NCBI RefSeq assembly: GCF_004768465.1
Contig: NZ_SRMF01000010.1
Location: 58,694-122,693, forward strand
DNA from: Natronospirillum operosum
GTDB lineage: Bacteria; Pseudomonadota; Gammaproteobacteria; Pseudomonadales; Natronospirillaceae
DNA: 64,000 bases
Reading direction: 5' to 3'
Positions 1-7,472 of this stretch are shown in pieces. The translations under genes were made by a program, and so were the position numbers. The stretch's first letter is position 1. Each line of letters begins with the position of its first letter. The notes beneath the pieces were generated by a model that had not been told where the DNA came from, searched no databases, and saw only the letters and a program-made list of their open reading frames with translations.

Positions 1-54
1 AATCACGAACAACAGCAGCATGTGTAACGCCACAAAGGCGAGCACAGTGATCAT
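1..54 (-). CDS. 5' end of a membrane protein gene (cut by window edge)
   Basis: Only the first 18 codons are present, read on the minus strand from an ATG at 54-52. They encode a very hydrophobic start (M-I-T-V-L-A-F-V-A-L-H-M-L-L-L-F-V-I), as in a signal anchor or first membrane helix. A good ribosome binding site (AGGAAG) lies seven bases upstream of the ATG, which is why it is called. The family cannot be named. It is divergent from the esterase gene at 189. Confidence 0.45.
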   Translation of the reverse strand, partial: MITVLAFVALHMLLLFVI

Positions 55-188
55 GACAACTTCCTGTTGCGGCACAGATGAAGTCTAACGCTAGGCGACT
101 TTGCGCACCGGCGCAAGTAGAAATCCGACGGCTTGCAGTCTGCGTACTCAGTCTGCACCAGCTGATCCGCAACTGCTAAGGATGCGCC

Positions 189-1130
189 ATGGCAACTGCT
201 ACCGACCTGTCACCCACTCAGCACGGCCTGACCACAGGCTGCGGCCTGGGGTTTCTGGGTGTGCTGGTACTGCTGCTGGGGGCCTGTGCACAGCATCAGA
301 ACCGACCTTCGGACAGTGCCGCTGTCACGCCGCCAGCCAATGGACAGCACCAGTTGGAGCAGGATCTGCGTTTCAGCCCGGACACCTGGCCACAGACACT
401 CCATGCCGACCTGTACACACCGGCAATCGAGTCGCCCGACGGAGGCTTTCCGGCGATGATCATGGTGCACGGTGGGGGCTGGGAAGGCCGCTCGCGTCAG
501 GACATGAATCGCGCCGCCCGCCGTTTCGCCAACGCCGGCTATCTGGTGCTCAATATCGACTACCGCTTTGCGCCTGAATACCCCTACCCGGAGGCAGTCC
601 ATGATGTGCAGCAGGCACTGCGCTGGCTGCATGAACAGGCGGGAGCACTGTCCGTGGACACCGGCCGCATCGGCTTGCTGGGCTTTTCCTCCGGCGCACA
701 TCTGGCCAGCCTGGCGGCGCTGACCGCCGGTACCGACCATGAGCTGGATCAGCCCTGGAGCGGTGCAGCTTATCGACCCGCGGCAGTGGTGGTCGGCGGC
801 ACACCGACCGACCTGCGCAAATTCGGCTCCGGGCGTCTGGTGGAACAGTTTCTGGGCGGGACCATGGAAGCGGTACCGGCACGCTACGAGGCCGCCTCAC
901 CGGTGACACAGGTGCATGCCGACAGCCCGCCGTTCTTTCATTTTCACGGCACCTGGGACCGTCTGGTGCCACCCGACCACAGCAGCGACTTTCATGCCGA
1001 GCTGCTGGCGGCCGGCGTACACAGTGAACTCTATCGCATGCGGCTGCGCGGCCATGCCACCAGTCTGGTGTTCAGCGGCGACGCTCTGAGCGCCGCCGTC
1101 GATTTCATGAACCACCAGCTCTACCCCTGA
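189..1130 (+). CDS. Alpha/beta hydrolase lipoprotein (esterase/lipase, BD-FAE/HSL-like)
   Basis: Predicted carboxylester hydrolase of 313 residues. The N-terminus has a hydrophobic segment ending in a lipobox-like L-L-G-A-C (Cys33), so it is probably a lipoprotein facing the periplasm or cell surface. The oxyanion-hole motif HGGGW is at residues 94-98. The nucleophile elbow is G-F-S-S-G (Ser167). An Asp in the HGTWD segment and a His in RGHATS complete a plausible triad. AAGGA lies six bases before the ATG and supports the start. The substrate is unknown. The gene stands alone on this strand, converging with the DUF3105 gene one base beyond its stop. Confidence 0.85.
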   Translation: MATATDLSPTQHGLTTGCGLGFLGVLVLLLGACAQHQNRPSDSAAVTPPANGQHQLEQDLRFSPDTWPQTLHADLYTPAIESPDGGFPAMIMVHGGGWEGRSRQDMNRAARRFANAGYLVLNIDYRFAPEYPYPEAVHDVQQALRWLHEQAGALSVDTGRIGLLGFSSGAHLASLAALTAGTDHELDQPWSGAAYRPAAVVVGGTPTDLRKFGSGRLVEQFLGGTMEAVPARYEAASPVTQVHADSPPFFHFHGTWDRLVPPDHSSDFHAELLAAGVHSELYRMRLRGHATSLVFSGDALSAAVDFMNHQLYP

Positions 1131-1131
1131 C

Positions 1132-1725
1132 TCAGCGTACCGGGTTTTCCGGCCCGCGCCCGCGGTAGGCCTCGATAAAGGCCGCCATCGGGGCCGGGTC
1201 AAAATCATCCAGCCGCAGCCGATGATCCCAGGCGGTCAGCACCACGCCGCGACCCAGCCCCTGGTGTGGCACCGCATTCACGGCCGACCAGGTGCCGTTG
1301 TAGAAGCGGGTCCACTCACGCAGCCGCTCCTCGTCTTCCGGCCGCAGCTCATCGTAGTAGACATTGATGTTGCCATGTTCAATGGCATGCACCAGACCTT
1401 CATTGGGCTGGGGCGTCTCGTAGAATCCGGGGCGGGTAGGCGATGGCCAGTGCGGACCGGACGTTGGAAAATCTGATTCATAGGCGACGCGGGTTCCGGC
1501 CGGCACATGCGTTTCACCCTGATTGGGCGGTGTCTCCACCTGTGCCAGGGCCGGCTGGCCCTCACGCACCAGGGTCTCCCAGTCATCCGGGACAGTCGGG
1601 AAAAACAGAACGAAAGCAGCGATCAGCGCCAGCACGGCCGCCACACCACCCCCGATCAGCAGACGCATCCGGCGCCGCTTCTGTTCCCGTTGTTGCCGCA
1701 TCTTGCGATTTTTTTCCTGGCCCAT
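1132..1725 (-). CDS. DUF3105 domain membrane-anchored protein
   Basis: A 197-residue protein with a very basic N-terminus (KNRKMRQQREQKRRRMR), one membrane helix (about residues 22-45) and an exported domain. The exported part carries the DUF3105 signature: YESDFPTSGPHWP, then GLVHAIEHGNINVYY. The family's function is not established. The conserved His/Asn/Tyr block looks like an active or binding site, which is inference. The ATG at 1725 is preferred over an upstream TTG at 1740 because GGAG lies nine bases ahead of it. It converges with the esterase gene. Confidence 0.8.
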   Translation of the reverse strand: MGQEKNRKMRQQREQKRRRMRLLIGGGVAAVLALIAAFVLFFPTVPDDWETLVREGQPALAQVETPPNQGETHVPAGTRVAYESDFPTSGPHWPSPTRPGFYETPQPNEGLVHAIEHGNINVYYDELRPEDEERLREWTRFYNGTWSAVNAVPHQGLGRGVVLTAWDHRLRLDDFDPAPMAAFIEAYRGRGPENPVR

Positions 1726-1771
1726 GTCCTGCCACTCCAAGTACTGATTGATAATAAACGCTTAAAAGGTC

Positions 1772-2605
1772 CTACAGGCTGCGCAAAAACTCAGCCAGGC
1801 CGCCTCGGTACACATCTCCCGAGGTCAGAAACCCGGTGTTATGGTCGCCGCTGATCTCGAGAAAATCGACCCGCGGCGCACTGCCGGCTTCGGCCGCCTG
1901 CTGAATGGCCTCGCCATGCCGGAAGGGCACAATGTCATCCTGCGGACTGTGCACAATCAGAATCGGCACCCTCACCTCTGCCACCATGGCCTCGGTGTCA
2001 TAATCATACCGGGACAGCGTGCGCACCGGCAGAAAGGGGTACAGCCGTGCGCCCATATCCGGCACAGAGGTGAAGGCCGATTCCACAATAAGACTCGCGG
2101 GTTGCTCATTTTCTCCCAGCTCGGTGGCAATTTTTGTCGCCACGGCCGCACCCAGGGAGCGACCGAAGAGCGTCACGCTGTCGCCAGCCACCCCCTGTTC
2201 CTCGATCAGCCAGCGCCAGGCTGTGCGCCCATCTTCATAGAGCCCGTCTTCCGACGGCCGGCCACTGCTTTCTCCATAGCCTCGGTAGTCGATGATCAGC
2301 ACCTGCTGCTCAAGCTGGTGAAATATACGCAGCGAATCCAGCCGATGTGAAATATTACCGGCATTACCGTGAAAGAACAGCACGGTTCCGGCCGGGTCCG
2401 GGTGCGGCAACCACCAGCCATGCAGGGTTTCGCCATCCTCGGTGGTGAGTTCGACATCCTCGTAGTCCAGCCCTTCATCGGCCGGTGTGCGCACCAGTTC
2501 GCTACTGGGCAGATGCAGCAGATTGCCCTGAAACAGCCACATGGCACCGACAATCAGTCCATAGGCGGCGACAACCGTTACCAGAGCTGATTTCAAAAGC
2601 ATCAT
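1772..2605 (-). CDS. Alpha/beta hydrolase, ABHD13/BEM46-like (serine aminopeptidase S33 fold)
   Basis: A 277-residue protein with an N-terminal membrane anchor (about residues 5-25) and an alpha/beta-hydrolase domain. FFHGNAGN forms the oxyanion-hole strand, G-R-S-L-G is the nucleophile elbow, HSPQDDIVP carries the acid, and GDHNTG carries the His. This pattern matches the ABHD13/BEM46/YfhR-type hydrolases, whose physiological substrates are mostly unknown. AGGAGG lies five bases before the first of two adjacent ATGs. It is followed, upstream on the same strand, by a two-helix membrane protein gene 19 bp away, so the two may be co-transcribed. Confidence 0.83.
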   Translation of the reverse strand: MMLLKSALVTVVAAYGLIVGAMWLFQGNLLHLPSSELVRTPADEGLDYEDVELTTEDGETLHGWWLPHPDPAGTVLFFHGNAGNISHRLDSLRIFHQLEQQVLIIDYRGYGESSGRPSEDGLYEDGRTAWRWLIEEQGVAGDSVTLFGRSLGAAVATKIATELGENEQPASLIVESAFTSVPDMGARLYPFLPVRTLSRYDYDTEAMVAEVRVPILIVHSPQDDIVPFRHGEAIQQAAEAGSAPRVDFLEISGDHNTGFLTSGDVYRGGLAEFLRSL

Positions 2606-2624
2606 CAGAGCCTCCTGCGCCGGG

Positions 2625-2981
2625 TCAGTGCTTCCTGCGTGCCGGGCCCTCGCGCTGCAGCACTTCCTGCAGACCCTCGCGCACCAGCCCGGTGTGCAGT
2701 TTGCGGAAGGTCAGCCCGGCCGCAACAATGCCCAGCCCCAGAAAGGCAAAGGCCCACATGGGCTGGGTTTCGACAAACAGCATGCGCCCGCCGATGGTCA
2801 CCACAAAGCCGACCAACAGACTGATCACCAGATACAGGGCCACCCGGCCGGTGCGACGCTGGGAGACAAAGATCTCGTAGCGCGCCTGCTCCAGCAGGGC
2901 TGCCTGTTCCTGGCGTGAACGGTCACTGATCTCGGGGAAACGACCTATAAAGCTTTTGATAAAGACCTCCGACGACGGCAC
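2625..2981 (-). CDS. Small two-helix membrane protein, unrecognised
   Basis: A 118-residue protein with two hydrophobic segments (about residues 47-68 and 74-92) between a charged N-terminal region and a basic C-terminus (EGPARRKH). I do not recognise a family. The apparent start is GTG at 2981 with only a weak ribosome binding site, so the true N-terminus is uncertain. It lies just upstream of the ABHD13-like hydrolase on the same strand with 19 bp between them, so they are probably one transcript. Confidence 0.6.
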   Translation of the reverse strand: MPSSEVFIKSFIGRFPEISDRSRQEQAALLEQARYEIFVSQRRTGRVALYLVISLLVGFVVTIGGRMLFVETQPMWAFAFLGLGIVAAGLTFRKLHTGLVREGLQEVLQREGPARRKH

Positions 2982-3044
2982 AGCAAGGGCTCACCATGAT
3001 GCCAGAATGCGGGCCGCCGCGCACGCGGGAGGGCAGCGCCACAT

Positions 3045-3114
3045 TGTAGGCTGTGAGCCTTGCTCACGCATTCGGGCCAGGACACCCATGCGTGGCCAAG
3101 GGCCACAGCCCACA
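3045..3114. repeat. Family A dispersed palindromic repeat, copy 1
   Basis: About 70 bp. The left arm, TGTAGGCTGTGAGCCTTGCT then CACGCAT, is an imperfect inverted repeat of the right arm, ATGCGTGGCCAAGGGCCACA then GCCCACA. Each arm also folds alone (GTGAGC/GCTCAC and GTGGCC/GGCCAC), so two hairpins or one long cruciform can form. It lies just downstream of the ectD stop and recurs at 7154, 25901 and 50936. Confidence 0.8.
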
Positions 3115-3137
3115 ATTCATCATGCCTTGCGGCACCC

Positions 3138-4079
3138 TCAGGCCGGTTCGGCCACGCGCACGGTGGTGGGGTTGGTCACCGGCTGCAGCGGGCGCACCGA
3201 AGACCGGGTCGCGATGAACTCCGGCCGCGGCCGTGTACCGCAATAGGGCGCCTCCAGCCGGTTCTCGACACTGTTGTAGACAAAGAACAGATTGCTGCGC
3301 GGCCAGGGAGACAGGTTGTTGGCCGAGGCATGCAGGGTATTGCATTCGAACAGAATCACCGACCCGGCAGGTCCCGTCGGCGACACCAGGCCTGCGTTCT
3401 CGCTCATGGCCTGCAGGTTGTCGGCCGCGGGCACACCCAGGGTCTGGTTCTTCAGTGACGCCTTCCAGTTTTCTTCCGGCGTCCGCCCGTGAGTGGGCAC
3501 AAACCACCGATGCGACCCCGGAAGCAGCATCAGCGGCCCGTTGTATTGATTGTTCTCGGTCAGCAGGATGGACAGGCTGAAACAGCGCATGCGCGGCATG
3601 CCGTCCTCGCTGTGCCAGGTCTCGAAATCCGAGTGCCAGTTGAAACCATTGCCGGTAAAGCCGGGCTTGTAGTTGATGCGTGACTGATGAATATAGACAT
3701 CACTGTCCAGCAGTTGCCGGGCCATGCCCAGCAGACGCGGGTCACGCGTCAGACGATCAAAGCGCGGGGACAGTTCATGAATCCCGAAGATCGAGCGAAT
3801 CTCATCCGCATAGGGCTCGATGATGACCTGGTCACGGCTCTTCAGGTTGGGGTCCTGGCCGTAGTCTTCCAGATCGTCCAGAAAAGGTTTCACTTCTTCC
3901 GGCGAGAAGAAACTGTCAAAAAACAGATAGCCATTGCGTTCATAGAAGTCTACCTGATCGCGGCTGAGAGGCCCCTTGCTGCGCGCCGGCTCGTCGCTCC
4001 AGACCACAGGGTCCAGCCGTTCAAAGGCTGCTCGCTTGTCTTCCAGACGAGTCGGGTAAACATCATGAACCTGAGTCAT
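3138..4079 (-). CDS. ectD: Ectoine 5-hydroxylase (EctD)
   Basis: A non-heme Fe(II)/2-oxoglutarate dioxygenase that converts the compatible solute ectoine to 5-hydroxyectoine. The EctD signature is complete: F-N-W-H-S-D-F-E-T-W-H followed by EDGMPRMR. Iron ligands are His149, Asp151 and His250, close to the positions in characterised EctD enzymes. The length of 313 residues is normal. The second of two ATGs (4079) is chosen: AAGGAGG sits six bases ahead of it but directly abuts the first ATG (4085). No ectABC or transporter gene lies nearby, so this is an orphan ectD. A family A palindrome follows the stop codon. Confidence 0.95.
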   Translation of the reverse strand: MTQVHDVYPTRLEDKRAAFERLDPVVWSDEPARSKGPLSRDQVDFYERNGYLFFDSFFSPEEVKPFLDDLEDYGQDPNLKSRDQVIIEPYADEIRSIFGIHELSPRFDRLTRDPRLLGMARQLLDSDVYIHQSRINYKPGFTGNGFNWHSDFETWHSEDGMPRMRCFSLSILLTENNQYNGPLMLLPGSHRWFVPTHGRTPEENWKASLKNQTLGVPAADNLQAMSENAGLVSPTGPAGSVILFECNTLHASANNLSPWPRSNLFFVYNSVENRLEAPYCGTRPRPEFIATRSSVRPLQPVTNPTTVRVAEPA

Positions 4080-4368
4080 AATCATCCTCCTTCTTGTCTG
4101 TGCTCGAACTTCAGATGTTGGGATTTCTCGAGTGAGTCACCCTCCAGGGTTTGGCAGTACACCTGCCATCTGGGGGTTTTGTTCCGTTTTTCAATACCTT
4201 ATGTAACCCGGCCGAAAAAACAGCCCGGCAAAAGCCGCCGAAAGCCCATCATGACTTGAATCCAGCGGGATTCCGCACTAGTTTCGACAGACAAACACGA
4301 AGTCAGATCACACTGACACAGCCTGCCAGACACCATCAACAAGACAGCAGATACAGCAAGGAGGTTCG
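4080..4368. other. Intergenic region between ectD and the divergent MDR gene
   Basis: A 289-bp divergent promoter region. Its composition is less GC-rich than the flanking genes. It carries AAGGAGG for ectD (about 4086-4092, minus strand) and AAGGAGG for the plus-strand gene (about 4359-4365). I saw no convincing sigma-70 hexamers and no repeat in it. Confidence 0.5.
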
Positions 4369-5472
4369 ATGATTCCAGAGACCATGCGAGCAATACAACT
4401 GACCGGCCATGGCGGTCTCGACAAACTGGTTTACCGGCAGGACGTGCCGGTACCACAACCCGCCGCCGGCGAGGTGCTGATACGGGTCAGCGCCTGTGGC
4501 ATGAACAACACCGATGTCTGGGTCCGCGAAGGGGCCTATGGCAGCGAAACCGACCCGGGGGCCGTATCCACCTGGCGCCGGGGGCGTTCGACCCTCGAAT
4601 TTCCACGCATCCAGGGTACCGACACCGTGGGTGAAATAGTCGCTGTCGGCGACGGCGTGCCTGAGCACCGCATTGGCGAGCGCGTGATAGTCGATTTCAG
4701 TCTCTACAACCGCCCGGAGGGCGACGACAGCCTGGCCGACATCGACTATATAGGCCACGGCCGCGATGGCGGCTACGCGGAATACACTGCCGTGCCGGCC
4801 GAAAACGCCTACCACGTGACCAGCGATATCAGCGATGCCGAACTGGCCACCTTCTGCTGCGCCTACCTGACCGCCGAACAGATGCTGGAACGCTCGCGGC
4901 TCTCCGCAGGCGAACGGGTGCTGGTCACCGGCGCTTCGGGCGGTGTGGGTTCAGCCATTATTCAACTGGCGCGGGTACGCGGCGCCATCCCCTATGCCGT
5001 GACCAGCAAGGGCAAGGAACAGGCCCTGAAGGACATCGGTGCCGAAGACGTGATACTGCGCGACGAGCCCGACCTGGTCAGCGCCGTGGAACGCATGGTC
5101 GACGGCCAGCCCATCGATGTGGTGGCCGATCTGGTGGCCGGCTCCATGTTCAATGACCTGCTGCGCATCCTCAAGCCCGAAGGCCGCTACAGCACCGCCG
5201 GTGCCATCGGCGGCGCCGTGGTCGAGCTGGACCTGCGCACCATGTACCTGAAACAGCTGGAACTGCATGGGTCCTCCCAGGGCACCCGGACCTCGTTCCG
5301 GCGGCTGGTGGACTATATTCAGGAAGGGCGCATCAAGCCCCTGCTGGACCGCACCTTCAAGCTGTCCGATTTCCACCGGGCGCAGGAGACCTTCATGAGC
5401 AAGACCTACATCGGCAAGCTGGTGGTGGTCCCCGACAGCCAGTGGGAAGAAAAAGGAGCCCCCCATGCCTGA
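4369..5472 (+). CDS. Zinc-type/MDR alcohol dehydrogenase-like oxidoreductase
   Basis: A 367-residue NAD(P)-dependent medium-chain dehydrogenase/reductase. It has an N-terminal GroES-like domain (GEVLIRVSACGMNNTDVW), the catalytic-domain segment GTDTVGEIVAVGDGV, and a Rossmann fold with VLVTGASGGVGSAIIQLAR. N-N-T-D replaces the usual zinc-ligand pattern after C-G, so it may act as a quinone-reductase/enoyl-reductase type rather than a zinc alcohol dehydrogenase. The substrate is unknown. AAGGAGG lies five bases before the ATG. Its end overlaps the next gene by 8 bp, so it is translationally coupled to the proline-racemase-fold enzyme. Confidence 0.85.
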   Translation: MIPETMRAIQLTGHGGLDKLVYRQDVPVPQPAAGEVLIRVSACGMNNTDVWVREGAYGSETDPGAVSTWRRGRSTLEFPRIQGTDTVGEIVAVGDGVPEHRIGERVIVDFSLYNRPEGDDSLADIDYIGHGRDGGYAEYTAVPAENAYHVTSDISDAELATFCCAYLTAEQMLERSRLSAGERVLVTGASGGVGSAIIQLARVRGAIPYAVTSKGKEQALKDIGAEDVILRDEPDLVSAVERMVDGQPIDVVADLVAGSMFNDLLRILKPEGRYSTAGAIGGAVVELDLRTMYLKQLELHGSSQGTRTSFRRLVDYIQEGRIKPLLDRTFKLSDFHRAQETFMSKTYIGKLVVVPDSQWEEKGAPHA

Positions 5473-6538
5473 ACGCACCGGACGCATGCGCTCGCTGGAA
5501 CTGATCGATACCCAGTCCGGCGGCGACGTCAGCCGCATCGTCGTGGACGGCATCGGGCTGATACCCGGCACCACTGTGCTCGACAAGATGCGCTATCTGC
5601 AGGACCACGGAGACGGCCTGCGCCGCCTGCTGCTGTCCGAACCCTACGGCGACCCGGCCATGTCGGTGGATCTGATCGTCGAGCCCTCGCACCCGGAAGC
5701 CCAGGCTGGCTACATCATCATGGAGGCCATGGGTTATCCGCTCTATTCCGGCTCCAACACCATCTGTACGGCCACGGCGGTACTGGAAAGCGGCATTGTG
5801 CCCATTCAGGACGGTGAACAGGATCTGGTGCTGGAATCACCGGCCGGCCTGGCCCGCATCAAGGCCTTCAATCACAACGGCCGGGTAGAGTCCATCACCA
5901 CGCAGGGCGAACCGGCCTATGTGGCCGCGCGGGATCTCAGCATCACGGTGCCAAACTACGGCGTGGTGCGCTACGACCTGGTATGGAGCGGCGCCTTTTT
6001 TGCGCTGGTGGATGCCACTGCCCTGGGTTTCGAGATAGTGGCCGACGAGCAGATCGCCCTGGCCGCCTTCGGGGATGCCTTTGTGCGTGCCGTGCGCCCG
6101 GAGTTCCGCCAGATTCACCCGGACCTGGGTGATGTCGGCCCCCTGCCCTTTGCGCATTTCACCAGCCCATGGCGGGAGATCGAGCCCGGCGGCTACGAGT
6201 CGCGCTCGGCGACCTATGTGCACCCCGGGGTGATCTGCCGCAGCCCGACCGGCACCGGCACCTCGGCGCGCCTGGCGTTGATGTACGAGAAAGGCGAAAT
6301 CCGCGACGGCGAGTATCTGGAAACCATTTCACCGCGCAACAGCCGGTTCAGGGGCACCGTAATCGGCGAAGCCAGCGTCGGTGAGCACCGGGCGCTGGAC
6401 AGCCATATTACCGGACGCGCCTGGACTCTGGCCCATTCCACCATCTCGGTGGATCTGGACGATCCCCTGGTCGACATCTCCGACCTGGAGCACCTGCTGC
6501 CCAGCGATGCGCCCCACTTCAAGCGCAACGGAGGCTGA
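5465..6538 (+). CDS. Proline racemase-superfamily enzyme with Ser/Thr at both catalytic Cys positions
   Basis: A 357-residue member of the proline racemase / 4-hydroxyproline epimerase / trans-3-hydroxyproline dehydratase superfamily. The two active-site motifs are recognisable but altered: Y-S-G-S-N-T-I-C (Ser95, where racemases have Cys in MCGHxxI, with their His also changed to Ser97) and R-S-P-T-G-T-G-T-S-A-R (Thr263 instead of Cys). Without a Cys pair, two-base racemisation is unlikely; a dehydratase-type or new reaction is more plausible. AAGGAG precedes the ATG. The gene overlaps the MDR gene and is followed 4 bp later by a retropepsin-like protease gene. Hydroxyproline or related metabolism is possible but not shown. 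Confidence 0.87.
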   Translation: MPERTGRMRSLELIDTQSGGDVSRIVVDGIGLIPGTTVLDKMRYLQDHGDGLRRLLLSEPYGDPAMSVDLIVEPSHPEAQAGYIIMEAMGYPLYSGSNTICTATAVLESGIVPIQDGEQDLVLESPAGLARIKAFNHNGRVESITTQGEPAYVAARDLSITVPNYGVVRYDLVWSGAFFALVDATALGFEIVADEQIALAAFGDAFVRAVRPEFRQIHPDLGDVGPLPFAHFTSPWREIEPGGYESRSATYVHPGVICRSPTGTGTSARLALMYEKGEIRDGEYLETISPRNSRFRGTVIGEASVGEHRALDSHITGRAWTLAHSTISVDLDDPLVDISDLEHLLPSDAPHFKRNGG

Positions 6539-6542
6539 CCCC

Positions 6543-7076
6543 TTGGCCAGACCGGGTGACCACAATCAGGCCCCGACCCGCCGCATCGGCTGGATCATGG
6601 GCCTGTTGGCCTGGGCGGCGCTGTCCGGGGTGCTGATCCTGGCCTTTCAGGAGCAACTGGCCAACCTGATGAACCCCAATCGTCAGGTGCAGTCGGTGCA
6701 TACGGCAGAGGCCATCGAGATCACCCTGCAGCCCTCACGCGGCGGGCACTACCTGCTGGATGGCACCATCAACGGGCAGCGGGTCACCTTCATGCTGGAC
6801 ACCGGCGCCACCCAGGTGGCCATACCGGCCGCCATTGCTGATGACCTCGGGCTGCAGCGCGGCCGCCCGGTGCAGGTGCGCACGGCCAACGGCATCGTCA
6901 CCGCCCACCAGACCGAACTGCAGACGGTGGGACTGGGAGATATTCAGCTCGACGGCGTGGCCGCGCAGATTCTGCCGGGCTATGACAGTGACGCCGTACT
7001 GCTCGGCATGAGCGCCCTCGACCGACTCGACTGGCGCCGCGAGGGGCAGGAACTCACCCTGCGGTTTCGGCGGTGA
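6543..7076 (+). CDS. TIGR02281-type retropepsin-like aspartic protease, membrane-anchored
   Basis: A single-domain clan AA aspartic protease. One N-terminal membrane helix (MGLLAWAALSGVLILAF) is followed by a periplasmic retropepsin fold. The catalytic motif is F-M-L-D-T-G-A-T; LLGMSALDRL is the conserved C-terminal strand. Such proteins must dimerise because each chain carries one Asp. Start: TTG at 6543 (GGAG about ten bases upstream, giving 177 residues) or ATG at 6597 (159 residues). An upstream ATG at 6381 in this frame lies wholly inside the preceding gene and is unlikely. It is the last gene of a three-gene run. Confidence 0.75.
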   Translation: MARPGDHNQAPTRRIGWIMGLLAWAALSGVLILAFQEQLANLMNPNRQVQSVHTAEAIEITLQPSRGGHYLLDGTINGQRVTFMLDTGATQVAIPAAIADDLGLQRGRPVQVRTANGIVTAHQTELQTVGLGDIQLDGVAAQILPGYDSDAVLLGMSALDRLDWRREGQELTLRFRR

Positions 7077-7153
7077 GTCAGGTACATGCGTGCCCGTTGC
7101 CGCCTACGGGCCTGTACCACACGGACCGTCACCAAGCTCGGGCACATGCCCCT

Positions 7154-7217
7154 TGTAGGCGGTGGCCCTCGGCCACGCACAAGCAGGCGCCATGCGTGAG
7201 CAAGCTCACAGCCCACA
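7154..7217. repeat. Family A dispersed palindromic repeat, copy 2 (inverted orientation)
   Basis: A copy of the twin-hairpin element, in opposite orientation to the one at 3045: TGTAGGCGGTGGCCCTCGGC then CACGCA at one end, and CATGCGTGAGCAAGCTCACA then GCCCACA at the other. It lies about 80 bp after the aspartic protease gene and may act as a transcript end. Confidence 0.75.
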
Positions 7218-7230
7218 ACGGAGGCTCATT

Positions 7231-7310
7231 TGTAGCGAGCGACGCGAGTCGCGATGGGCGGCGTAAGCCGCCCTTCATACGGGGCTTTCGGCCCCGGTCG
7301 GGACCACAGG
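7231..7310. repeat. Family B palindromic repeat, copy 1
   Basis: This element begins TGTAGCGAGCGACGCGAGTC, contains an internal hairpin GGGCGGC-GTAA-GCCGCCC and a second hairpin CGGGGC-TTTC-GGCCCCG, and ends in a degenerate arm GTCGGGACCACAGG. It is recognisably the same family as the element at 27451-27543. Confidence 0.7.
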
Positions 7311-7317
7311 TAATTTA

Positions 7318-7472
7318 TCGGGACTTGCGTCCCTCGCTACAGGTTGTGGTGCCCCGTTTGTCGGGACTTGCGTCCCTCGCTACAGGTTGTGGTGCCCCGT
7401 TTGTCGGGACTTGCGTCCCTCGCTACAGGTTGTGATGCCCCGTTTGTCGGGACTTGCGTCCCTCGCTACAGG
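7318..7472. repeat. Tandem array of a 43-bp unit built on the family B arm (about 3.6 copies)
   Basis: Units start at 7318, 7361, 7404 and 7447. Each consists of TCGGGACTTGCGTCCCTCGC then TACAG (the family B arm) plus GTTGTGGTGCCCCGTTTG; the fourth unit is cut after the arm. Units are nearly identical (GTGGTG/GTGATG difference in one). There are no unique spacers, so this is not CRISPR. The arm of the last unit supplies the stop codon of dusC at 7466-7468. The whole gap 7077-7465 holds only repeats. Confidence 0.9.

Noticed and set aside
4080..4085. ATG at 4085 as the ectD start
   Set aside because: The AAGGAGG ribosome binding site directly abuts it; the in-frame ATG at 4079 has proper six-base spacing.
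7318..7472. Regular 43-bp repeats as a possible CRISPR array
   Set aside because: Units are contiguous and nearly identical over their whole length, with no unique spacers and no cas genes.
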